From Teredinibacter haidensis (GTDB lineage Bacteria; Pseudomonadota; Gammaproteobacteria; Pseudomonadales; Cellvibrionaceae): DNA of 64,000 nt. The notes under the pieces were generated by a model, which did no database searches, had not been told where the DNA came from, and saw nothing but the letters and a program-made list of their open reading frames with translations. Within the stretch, counting starts at the first letter, position 1, and the number at the start of each line of letters is the position of its first letter. Position numbers and translations under genes: made by a program. The stretch lies in assembly GCF_014211975.1 (NCBI RefSeq), contig NZ_CP060084.1:1488001-1552000 (forward strand), written 5' to 3'. Below, piece after piece: positions 57,001 through 64,000 of the stretch.

Positions 57001-57255
57001 TTATTGCCATTTAAGGGTATTTGTTTCGTTATTCGATTTGGTGCTGTCACAGGACTTTTTTTTCGGTGGTACATAGCCTGTTCGCTCAATCTCTGCGACA
57101 TACCGACCTTCATAAGTGATGATGGCCTGCATGCAGGTTTCTATTTGCTCCGTTGACAATTTTCGTCCATCTGGCCACTTGCCAACTTCTATTGCGCTGC
57201 GAAAACGCCGGTAAATTTCCGGCGTCATTGTTTTCAATATTTCTTCTGCTTTCAT
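57001..57255 (-). CDS. yeaC: YeaC/DUF1315 family protein
   Basis: An 84-residue protein: LKTMTPEIYRRFRSAIEVGK, WPDGRKLSTEQIETCMQAII, and ERTGYVPPKKK, the family blocks. The function is unknown. It lies 12 bp downstream of the rhomboid gene and 15 bp upstream of pepN, so it belongs to the same minus-strand cluster. Confidence 0.88.
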   Translation of the reverse strand: MKAEEILKTMTPEIYRRFRSAIEVGKWPDGRKLSTEQIETCMQAIITYEGRYVAEIERTGYVPPKKKSCDSTKSNNETNTLKWQ

Positions 57256-57267
57256 TTTTTATCTCGC

Positions 57268-58110
57268 CTAGCTTGGCTGTATTTTTTTGCGGTAAATAAA
57301 CACCTCAATAGCGGCGACAACTATACCTAGAATTAATCCGCCCAGGTGAGCGCCATTCGCAACCTGACCGGAAATAAACTGATCGATAATCCCTAGAAAA
57401 CCGAGAGCCAACCAACTCAACATAAAGATATATACACCCGAAGGCATTTTGACCAGAGGGCTTGAGTGAAACCACCCCCAAACCAGTAGATAGCCCAAAA
57501 AGGCGTAAACCACGCCCGAAAGCCCGCCAAAGAGGTTTCCAGAGGCCATGTAAAACTGCACATAATTCGCACCAACAGCCGTTACTAAAAAAATAGTTAA
57601 ATAACTTCGTTTACCGGCAAAAACTTCTATGCGTCTACCCAACTCCCATATCCAAAGCCCGTTAAACAAAATATGTAGTAAATCAAAGTGCAAAAAAGTG
57701 GGTGACAGAATACGCCAAATTTCTCCTTTCGCTGCTGCAGTTTGCAGTGGCAGAAATAGCAGTTTTGATACAAGCGACGCGTTGTAAAACTGCGCGATTA
57801 ACAAGTAACCAAAAAAACCTAGAGTGATAGTTGCCAGCGTAAGCGGAAAAAGCTTCAGGCTTTGTTTAACGTTTACCCCCCCTGAAGGCACCGCTGCTGC
57901 TGTTTTTTGCCCTTTTGGGGGCTCTTCTCCCCTTTCTACCAATTTAAAATAATCCGTTACAAACTGAGCCTGTGTGGAATCTGCCAACCAAAGAATCTGC
58001 TGTCCGGCTTGCTCGGTAATGCGGTGCTTAACCTGATGCGACAATAAAAACTGGTTCAGGTGTTGTAGCTGCGTGTTTGCTGGAAATTCAGCTATTTTGG
58101 TCCAATTCAT
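57268..58110 (-). CDS. glpG: GlpG-like rhomboid intramembrane serine protease
   Basis: A 280-residue protein. Residues 1-65 form a GlpG-type cytosolic domain. Six membrane segments follow, with HFDLLHILFNGLWIWELGRR (the first-loop/TM2 motif), the catalytic Ser in GGLSGVVYAFLG and the catalytic His in NGAHLGGLILG. The Ser-His dyad appears complete. It cleaves membrane proteins in the inner membrane. The start MNWTKIAEF lies 36 bp from the phosphatase gene stop. Confidence 0.92.
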   Translation of the reverse strand: MNWTKIAEFPANTQLQHLNQFLLSHQVKHRITEQAGQQILWLADSTQAQFVTDYFKLVERGEEPPKGQKTAAAVPSGGVNVKQSLKLFPLTLATITLGFFGYLLIAQFYNASLVSKLLFLPLQTAAAKGEIWRILSPTFLHFDLLHILFNGLWIWELGRRIEVFAGKRSYLTIFLVTAVGANYVQFYMASGNLFGGLSGVVYAFLGYLLVWGWFHSSPLVKMPSGVYIFMLSWLALGFLGIIDQFISGQVANGAHLGGLILGIVVAAIEVFIYRKKIQPS

Positions 58111-58146
58111 AATGTGAATATACTGATGCGAGTGAATTGTGGATGC

Positions 58147-59139
58147 TTAGGGTGTATCGGTATTGCGTAAATCCTGAGTGACATTTATCCAGACAAATTT
58201 GGATTTATCCAATTGAGTTTCGCCATCGTAGCGATAACATGCCAAACGGCCATACTTGACGGCGCTGTAATCTAGGCAAGCGAGATTTTTCTTCACGGGT
58301 TCCGGTTCGCCCTGTAGCCAATAGTGCCCGACGAAAACGGGTTTTTCGGTTTCACTATAAGACAACAGTGAACGCTTTTGTTCAGTATTGAGGGGCAGAG
58401 AGCCAATATCGGCTGGTAGTGGATCCGGTTGAAAGGCGACATCTTGAAAGGTTTCTGGAGAATCTGCCCAGAATTTCGTACGAAACGCCTTGCGCTCCAA
58501 ACCATCTCGTCCGGTAATGTGCCTGCCTTCCGGAAGAGTCAGATCTGTTCCCCTTGTTAGACGATCTAGAAATCTTTGAGGAAAGCTCCCCTTTATGGCT
58601 GATTCTTCTACGAACAGCCTTGATATGACGTTATTTTCTGGGTATTTACACCGAAACTCAGCGATAAACTCCCCGTCCCAACAGGCGTGAACGGCGCGAA
58701 AAGTATCGAACTCAATAAAGACTGGCAAGGTGTGAAACCAATCGAGGAACATACGCCACTCTTCTGGATAGCCTGCAAATTGATTTAGCGTTTCGGCTAT
58801 CAACCAGTTGTGACGTTTATTGTGCTCGCGAACATAGGTTTTGCCACTGCCCTCCGGTGCCGGTGTGGTGTAAGCCAGGGCATTATATTCGTGATTGCCC
58901 AACAGACATTGGGCGGCGCCTGCATCCACCATCGCTTTTACAATATGCAGGGACTCTCGTATTCGCGGCCCCCTATCGACAATATCGCCGAGGAAAATTG
59001 CTTTGCGTGTTGCGTGCGCATAGACCGGCCAGTGACCCGTCGACGCCGTATCGATATAGCCCAGTTCCTGCAGCAATCGCTCGAGTGTAGACCCGCAGCC
59101 GTGAACGTCGCCAATAATATCAAAGCCTTGATGTACCAT
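58147..59139 (-). CDS. calcineurin-like metallophosphatase (PrpE/ApaH-type)
   Basis: A 330-residue protein with metal motifs GDVHGC (residue about 10), FLGDIVDRGPR, LLGNHEYNA and a late GHYWL. The order and the GDIVDRGP form match ApaH/PrpE-type bis(5'-nucleosyl)-tetraphosphatases or serine/threonine phosphatases; the long middle region argues against classical ApaH (about 270 residues). Substrate not assignable from sequence. The start is 25 bp after nadK. Confidence 0.85.
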   Translation of the reverse strand: MVHQGFDIIGDVHGCGSTLERLLQELGYIDTASTGHWPVYAHATRKAIFLGDIVDRGPRIRESLHIVKAMVDAGAAQCLLGNHEYNALAYTTPAPEGSGKTYVREHNKRHNWLIAETLNQFAGYPEEWRMFLDWFHTLPVFIEFDTFRAVHACWDGEFIAEFRCKYPENNVISRLFVEESAIKGSFPQRFLDRLTRGTDLTLPEGRHITGRDGLERKAFRTKFWADSPETFQDVAFQPDPLPADIGSLPLNTEQKRSLLSYSETEKPVFVGHYWLQGEPEPVKKNLACLDYSAVKYGRLACYRYDGETQLDKSKFVWINVTQDLRNTDTP

Positions 59140-59163
59140 CGTAATTACCGAGAAACAGTTAGA

Positions 59164-60048
59164 TCAGGGATTCCCCGTATGGCTAGCCCACCCCAATTTT
59201 GAGCGACAAGTTTCGTAAAAATTATGCCCCTCTGGGTGAATCAAGCTTAAGCTTTTTTCGGATTTAGTAATGATGACCTCATCACCCGGCTGCGACATAG
59301 TCTGGCTCTGGCCGTCGCAGGTTACTAACGGGTTCAGATTGTTATCTTCCGAGACTATCAACCGGACTATACTGCTCCCGCGAACGACAATCGGACGACT
59401 ACTTAGCGTATGGGGGTATAGTGGAACCAGCGCCATGGCATCCAGGTTCGGGTGCATAATTGGGCCACCGCCACTGAGCGCATAGGCTGTTGAGCCTGTG
59501 GGCGAGGAAATAATCAGGCCGTCCGACCGCTGTCGGTATACGAACTCGTCGTCTATATACAGTTCGAACTCAATCATACGAATAAATTTGCCCGGGTGTA
59601 TGACTACATCGTTCAAGGCAAGACCACTGGACAGCTCGGTATCGTCGCGCAACAGCCGACAATCAAGTAGAAACCGCTCTTCCTTTAAATACTTCCCATC
59701 AAGAACTTCGCCAACTTTATATTCGATCTCTTCAGGAGAGATATCCGTAAGAAATCCAAGCCTGCCACGATTGATTCCTAATATGTGAACGTTATGCCCG
59801 GCAAAAGCTCGGGCTGCCGAGAGCAAACTCCCATCGCCCCCGACAACAATAATAAGGTCACATCGTAGCGCCAACTCGTTTCGGCTTGCTATCTCATACC
59901 CGCCATCGGGCAATACTGACGAGGTTTCGTCATCTAACAATATTTCAACCTGCTGTTTGCTTAGAAAGGAAACAAGTCGGCTGATAGAATATTGCGTACT
60001 GGTACTGGCGAGACGGCCGATTAGGCCAATCGTTTTAAATGCAGTCAT
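59164..60048 (-). CDS. nadK: NAD kinase
   Basis: A 294-residue enzyme that phosphorylates NAD to NADP. It shows the catalytic GGDGSLL motif, NDVVIHPG and SPTGSTAYALSGGGPIMHP. The frame is open upstream to 60153, but those 35 codons have no homology to NadK and would overlap the divergent DUF1853 gene, so ATG 60048 is chosen. A second ATG at 60054 is possible. First gene of the minus-strand cluster ending at yceI. Confidence 0.95.
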   Translation of the reverse strand: MTAFKTIGLIGRLASTSTQYSISRLVSFLSKQQVEILLDDETSSVLPDGGYEIASRNELALRCDLIIVVGGDGSLLSAARAFAGHNVHILGINRGRLGFLTDISPEEIEYKVGEVLDGKYLKEERFLLDCRLLRDDTELSSGLALNDVVIHPGKFIRMIEFELYIDDEFVYRQRSDGLIISSPTGSTAYALSGGGPIMHPNLDAMALVPLYPHTLSSRPIVVRGSSIVRLIVSEDNNLNPLVTCDGQSQTMSQPGDEVIITKSEKSLSLIHPEGHNFYETCRSKLGWASHTGNP

Positions 60049-60084
60049 AATCATTAAGATCTGTTTAGGTAATGCGAATTCTAT

Positions 60085-61116
60085 ATGACCAATGTCAAAG
60101 TCTCCATCAATCCCTGTACTGAACTCGCAATTCCATTGAAATCGGGCGCTCACCCCTGGTTACAGCTTAAATCTTCTTATCTAAGGGATATTGCCTGGGT
60201 CATATTCAGTCCAAACCTGATAGGAACGACCCTTGGCGCTTATACTGACGCAGGAAAAACCCTTTGGGGATCAGCAGAAAGTCGGCTAGGTATTGCACAA
60301 ACACTTAAAGAGCTGGATTCAGATCAGACCTACCATACCTATGAACCGCGTCCACGAATGCGATTGGGGCATTACTTTGAAAGCCTGTTACGCGACCTGC
60401 TAGTTTTGCCTGAGTTTCAAAAAGCAAGTCACACAAAATATCTAGCCAGCAATATACAGGTGGTAGAGGGTAAAACAACGGTCGGGGAAATTGATTTTTT
60501 GGTGGGCCACCCACCCCAACATACCTTACATATAGAAGCTGCGGTGAAATTTTACCTGCTTCCCCGAGATTGCCCCAACGCAGATAACCCTCTTAGCTGG
60601 GTCGGGCCGAACACAAGGGATAGATTAGGGCTAAAGCTCGCTCACCTAGAGCAAAAACAATTAGCCCTATTGGAAAAACAGCCTCGTGCACGTCAGTTGG
60701 CTTCAGTATATTCAGAGAGCGGTAGCGACAAGAAAATCGAATCCGCTTTCTATGTAAAAGGCATGCTGTTTATTCACTGGTCAAGCCCGGTTCAGCGCCC
60801 CAAAAGGGCCAATCGAAACCTGTTAATGGGGCACTGGCTACACCAGAAAGATTACATTACGCTTACTGAACATTTACGAAGAGAAGCGCAAAACCACTTT
60901 TTGATACCACTAAACAAAAACGATTGGATGTCCTCGTACTATTGGAACAGCGCAACGCTCAACGGCCAAGCAACAATAGCTGAACCCAGCCATAACACAG
61001 TCCCCAAAATGTTCAGCCATTTTTTTCAACAGCTTAATGGTGAATGGTGCGAAGGCAGAATACTGGTGGTACCCGATCACTGGCCAGAGAGCAATGCCCC
61101 ATCGCGAATAATATAG
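60085..61116 (+). CDS. DUF1853 family protein
   Basis: A 343-residue protein: YLRDIAWVIFSPNL, LGHYFESLLRDLL, VGEIDFLVGHPPQHTLHIEA followed by AVKFYL. The D...E...K arrangement in the last block recalls PD-(D/E)XK-type nuclease-like folds, but the spacing is not canonical and activity is unproven. The gene is divergent from nadK with a 36-bp gap, and its 3' end overlaps the convergent cyclic-nucleotide gene by 40 bp. Confidence 0.8.
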   Translation: MTNVKVSINPCTELAIPLKSGAHPWLQLKSSYLRDIAWVIFSPNLIGTTLGAYTDAGKTLWGSAESRLGIAQTLKELDSDQTYHTYEPRPRMRLGHYFESLLRDLLVLPEFQKASHTKYLASNIQVVEGKTTVGEIDFLVGHPPQHTLHIEAAVKFYLLPRDCPNADNPLSWVGPNTRDRLGLKLAHLEQKQLALLEKQPRARQLASVYSESGSDKKIESAFYVKGMLFIHWSSPVQRPKRANRNLLMGHWLHQKDYITLTEHLRREAQNHFLIPLNKNDWMSSYYWNSATLNGQATIAEPSHNTVPKMFSHFFQQLNGEWCEGRILVVPDHWPESNAPSRII

Positions 61117-62216
61117 GCGGGATCGGCAACCAAATTGTCTGCCAGTTTCTGTCCATTTACACCACCTTTTAAGGCCATAACATTGTATCCCTGCTTTCCT
61201 AACAGATAGGCGGCAGCACGGCTTCTTCTACCTGTATCACAATAAAATACGTAGGGTTTTTCGGGGTAAAGCAATCGTTTTTTTAAGCTCAGTAGATTAA
61301 GCGGAATATTACCCGAAAGCGCCATATGCCCAAAGGCGTACTCCTCGTCGGTGCGAACATCAATCAAGGTGGGCTGCTCTACCATATCTGCAAGTTCAGC
61401 TTCAGTAACTTCGTCGACAACGGCATCCTTCAGAAGCAACATAAAATCATTTTTTTCCAGTCGCATTAATACACCGTCAGTTTTCATTACAACGTTCGCA
61501 TTGCGAACCTGCTCATAGACCAAGGCATCTTCACCGAAACAGCGACCGGTACAGATATCAGCAATTTTTACGATTGTTTTTTTTGCTTCGTCAAAATGAG
61601 TAACAACGGCATCCCCCTCCTTTATAAAATAGCAACAATCGCCGATTTCACCCTGCCGAACAATAACCTCATCAGCATCGACAACCATCGGAGTTAAGCG
61701 AGAAAAAATTTGTTCGACATTTACGGGGGGAACTTTAAAAAAGAGGTTAGAATTGAGAACGGTGTAGATCCACTCAGAGTCTTCATCGAGATCCCGCTGC
61801 AGCGAAATCTCAGACATTAAATACTGTGCTATCTGACACCAGCTTAGTGTCCTATCAAGTTGATCACTATCAATACGTAACAAAGTAGTATCGCACAACG
61901 CAGTGGCGCGACAGGAGCGAGGCTGTATTTGCGCTAACGAAAATTGCTGCTCACCAGCACGAACAATTTCAACATGACCCGATGGATACGTTAATTCAAC
62001 CTCGCCATAAAGCATATATACATGCTGATTATCGATGGTGCCCTGCTCGAAAACCACATCACGGGCAAAAACTGTCTGCACCTCTGCCCGCTTAAACAAA
62101 TCTTCGAGAAAACCCGGTTTCATTGACTTAAGAGGAGAAAGACTTTGCGCGATTTGAAGGAGATCCTGATTCGTACTTTTAGATGATTGCTTGGTTGCGC
62201 TCTGAACTATACCCAT
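61077..62216 (-). CDS. protein with two cyclic-nucleotide-binding domains and a rhodanese domain
   Basis: A 379-residue soluble protein. A first cNMP-like domain (about 30-130; VVFEQGTIDNQHVYMLYGEV) is followed by a second (about 155-270; GEIGDCCYFIKEGDAVVTHF, CFGEDALVYEQVRNANVVMK). A rhodanese domain (about 275-375) has LIDVRTDEEYAFGHMALSGN and the active loop FYCDTGRRSRAAAYLLGKQG, with the catalytic Cys present. No HTH is visible, so it is not a Crp regulator. It is likely a cytosolic sensor/sulfur-handling protein. ATG 62216 is chosen; an in-frame TTG lies two codons before. Confidence 0.88.
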   Translation of the reverse strand: MGIVQSATKQSSKSTNQDLLQIAQSLSPLKSMKPGFLEDLFKRAEVQTVFARDVVFEQGTIDNQHVYMLYGEVELTYPSGHVEIVRAGEQQFSLAQIQPRSCRATALCDTTLLRIDSDQLDRTLSWCQIAQYLMSEISLQRDLDEDSEWIYTVLNSNLFFKVPPVNVEQIFSRLTPMVVDADEVIVRQGEIGDCCYFIKEGDAVVTHFDEAKKTIVKIADICTGRCFGEDALVYEQVRNANVVMKTDGVLMRLEKNDFMLLLKDAVVDEVTEAELADMVEQPTLIDVRTDEEYAFGHMALSGNIPLNLLSLKKRLLYPEKPYVFYCDTGRRSRAAAYLLGKQGYNVMALKGGVNGQKLADNLVADPAYIIRDGALLSGQ

Positions 62217-62257
62217 TATCAACTCACTATGTCCTTTTAAATCTAAACGCTAACGGT

Positions 62258-63226
62258 TTAGCTATTGATACCCCGTTTACCCTGCAATCCGCCCGTATGA
62301 ATCGCAATAATCCTGGCACCCTCTGGCCATGCACCCTGATTGACCATCGACGTAATGCCATACAGCATCTTAGCAGTGTATACCGGATCCAATAAAACCT
62401 GTGTTTGCGCTTCAAAATATTGAACAAATGCCGCTAGACTTGCCGGATATTGCCCAAAACCACCACAGTGATATTCGCTATTGATTTGCCACTCAATTTT
62501 TCGTGGAGATGAGACTCCAAGAAAACGTTCCAACCCCTCATTGACATGATTCTCGAGCCAGCTCTGCGCACCTTTCAAAGCACTATACCCTAGAACTTTC
62601 GATACGGAGCTACCTTTAATCCCCTGTATTACACCAGTGATAGTCGAACCTGTACCACAAGCCAGCGCAATCGTATGGGCGTCACCCACCCTATTCTTAA
62701 GGGTATCCCCTATTGCAATACAGCCCTTAGTGCCCAATTCGCCACCACCACCTTCTGGCACCCAAAAAACCGGGCCAAGAATAGTGCCAAGCTGGTCCAT
62801 CCACTCCTGCTCGTAACGACGCTTGTAATCTGCTCGAGAAACGAAGTGAAGCCGCATGCCCATAGCAGTCAAATCGTGTAATGTCGCGTTAACCACCGAG
62901 CTTGGCTCACCGCGGATCACCCCAATGGTTGGTATCCCAAGTTGCCGCCCGAGCGCCGCCAGCGCGTGAAGATGATTAGAATAAGCTCCGCCAAAGCTAG
63001 CAATAGATTTTCCCTCCCCAACCTCAGCGTACGCTTCTAAATGATAGTACAGCTTGAATAGCTTATTCCCGCTTAACACCGGATCAATCATATCCAGACG
63101 TAGCAGGCTCAACTGAGGCCCGCCAGCAAGCGTAGCGAAAGTCTCCAACTCCTGTAATGGCGCTGTGTTCGCGATAGCTTCCGGTGTGATTGTTAGGAAT
63201 TGATCCAGATTTTTAGCCGCTGACAA
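62258..63226 (-). CDS. ACC deaminase / D-cysteine desulfhydrase family PLP enzyme
   Basis: A protein of about 322 residues (TTG 63226 start; GTG 63244 is an alternative). It has the fold-type II PLP blocks LSGNKLFKLYYHLE with the Schiff-base Lys, FGGAYSNHLHALAALG, PEGGGGELGTKGC, ACGTGSTITGVIQG and the C-terminal IHTGGLQGKRG. The frame extends upstream to 63433, but that part is the opposite-phase overlap of the coiled-coil gene and has no family match. The substrate (1-aminocyclopropane-1-carboxylate or D-cysteine) cannot be decided; in gammaproteobacteria D-cysteine desulfhydrase is more common. Confidence 0.85.
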   Translation of the reverse strand: MSAAKNLDQFLTITPEAIANTAPLQELETFATLAGGPQLSLLRLDMIDPVLSGNKLFKLYYHLEAYAEVGEGKSIASFGGAYSNHLHALAALGRQLGIPTIGVIRGEPSSVVNATLHDLTAMGMRLHFVSRADYKRRYEQEWMDQLGTILGPVFWVPEGGGGELGTKGCIAIGDTLKNRVGDAHTIALACGTGSTITGVIQGIKGSSVSKVLGYSALKGAQSWLENHVNEGLERFLGVSSPRKIEWQINSEYHCGGFGQYPASLAAFVQYFEAQTQVLLDPVYTAKMLYGITSMVNQGAWPEGARIIAIHTGGLQGKRGINS

Positions 63227-64000
63227 CCTTGAGACTTTTGGCACCTTTGATCTCTTTGTGCTCTTTGCAACGATCCTGATCGCCGCTGTGAAAATCGGCC
63301 GGATTACTGACCCGGGAAACATTCTCCCCGCAGATACCGCCATCGGAACCCAATGCCGTACAAACCGGCGCTTGATAGTGCTCCAACCAAGCTTTGTAGT
63401 GCGCTTCTTGCACTCCACATTGGCCGGCGGCATATGCTACTGGATTAGCCATGTAGTCTGCAATGTCGCTTAAAGGGATGGTGATATGGCCGGCGCCAGG
63501 CTGGTAGGTAACAAAGCTTACCCCTTGCGACACCATCTTACTCAACAACTCATCGTGAGAGCTACCCACCAAGCCCTGATTGTCCTTGCGTAAACGAGCC
63601 ACTTCATCTCTCAGCTGGCTTTCCTGCTCGTTACGGTACATCAGTTCGACCTCCCGCATCTGCAGCATTTCCTTTAACTCTGTTGTTGCCGCCTCTAGTT
63701 TTGCATCTAACTCCGTAGCATAGTTTTCTCGCAGTGCCTGAGCATATTCAGACTCCTGCCCTTCTGCTTTTTCGAGCTTGTGCTCAAAATATTCACGTAA
63801 ACCCTCTATTTTCTGCGCCTGGCCTTCAATTGTGTCTTTTAGCGCCCGGTTCCGCTCCTTTTCCTCTTCAATCGAACGGCTCTTATCTGCGATTAAACTT
63901 CGATACTCTTCTATTCTATTGCTGTGCTCTAACTTTAAAGCGGTGAGAGACCGTTCATTATCCTTCGATATCGTCGCCGACCTAAGGCGCTGATCCTTGA
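63213..64000 (-). CDS. coiled-coil protein with C-terminal Cys/His-rich domain (runs off right edge)
   Basis: The minus-strand frame is open from the window edge to a TAA at 63213-63215 (about 262 codons seen; the N-terminus is outside). Most of it is a charged coiled coil (EYRSLIADKSRSIEEEKERN; YATELDAKLEAATTELKEML). The last roughly 110 residues form a distinct domain (SFVTYQPGAGHITIPLSDIA) with spaced Cys and His (GQCGVQEAHYKAWLEHYQAP; GGICGEN; DRCKEH) that may bind zinc. The function is unknown. Its end overlaps the PLP-enzyme start by 14 bp, so the two are probably coupled. Confidence 0.8.
   Translation of the reverse strand, partial: KDQRLRSATISKDNERSLTALKLEHSNRIEEYRSLIADKSRSIEEEKERNRALKDTIEGQAQKIEGLREYFEHKLEKAEGQESEYAQALRENYATELDAKLEAATTELKEMLQMREVELMYRNEQESQLRDEVARLRKDNQGLVGSSHDELLSKMVSQGVSFVTYQPGAGHITIPLSDIADYMANPVAYAAGQCGVQEAHYKAWLEHYQAPVCTALGSDGGICGENVSRVSNPADFHSGDQDRCKEHKEIKGAKSLKVVSG

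Noticed and set aside
63227..63433. Longer N-terminus for the PLP enzyme
   Set aside because: This part is antiphase to the well-composed coiled-coil protein end and carries no family match.
1..64000. tRNA, rRNA or CRISPR features
   Set aside because: I looked in the intergenic regions on both strands and saw no cloverleaf, rRNA core or regular repeat-spacer pattern.

Overview
The window is a gammaproteobacterial chromosome segment with moderate G+C. Poly-serine linkers in secreted proteins, an ExeM/NucH-type secreted nuclease, NrdA with two ATP-cones, the bat operon and a 180-kDa-class NAD-glutamate dehydrogenase point to a marine, polymer-degrading member of the Cellvibrionaceae (Saccharophagus/Teredinibacter type). 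That assignment is inferred from gene content; no rRNA marker is present.

Left edge (1-2287, minus strand): the first genes of a contractile-injection-system operon, namely a DUF4255/Pvc16-type end protein, an unrecognised linked protein and a tail sheath that runs off the edge. Next comes about 1.7 kb of debris (2288-3989) holding a truncated rbgA/ylqF GTPase fragment and the C-terminal piece of a Y1 (IS200-like) transposase.

3990-12774: secreted or cell-surface genes that look like a nucleic-acid scavenging set: a Ser-linker protein with three OB-like repeats, a lipoprotein nucleotidase/cyclic phosphodiesterase and an ExeM-type endonuclease, plus an outer-membrane beta-barrel protein. 12823-17065: class Ia ribonucleotide reductase nrdAB (minus), preceded by a cobalamin riboswitch with an RBS-sequestering hairpin. 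17542-18784: a two-gene permease/thioredoxin operon of the ArsP-like type.

18963-33937: a complete Tn3-family transposon of 14,975 bp. I could delimit it exactly: 39-bp terminal inverted repeats (38/39 identical) and a 5-bp target duplication TATTA. It carries a TnpT-like gene, a BlaI/M56 regulatory pair, a CzcCBA heavy-metal RND pump, HupE-like, DUF6488 and EamA proteins with His-rich tails, then a frameshifted TnpS-like tyrosine recombinase and a TnpA broken by several lesions. The cargo is intact while transposase and recombinase are dead. Two related palindromes, one over the blaI promoter and one at the start of czcC, are candidate operators.

34316-45537: housekeeping genes uvrB, rlmKL, rmf, pyrD, a DUF2835 gene and gdhB. 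45775-53069: a six-gene bat-type operon (MoxR ATPase, DUF58, DUF4381, two VWA proteins, BatD). 53136-60048 (minus): yceI, cytochrome b561, pepN, yeaC, rhomboid protease, metallophosphatase, nadK. 60085-64000: DUF1853, a double cyclic-nucleotide-binding/rhodanese protein, a PLP-dependent ACC deaminase/D-cysteine desulfhydrase family enzyme, and a coiled-coil protein cut by the right edge. I saw no rRNA, tRNA or CRISPR array.
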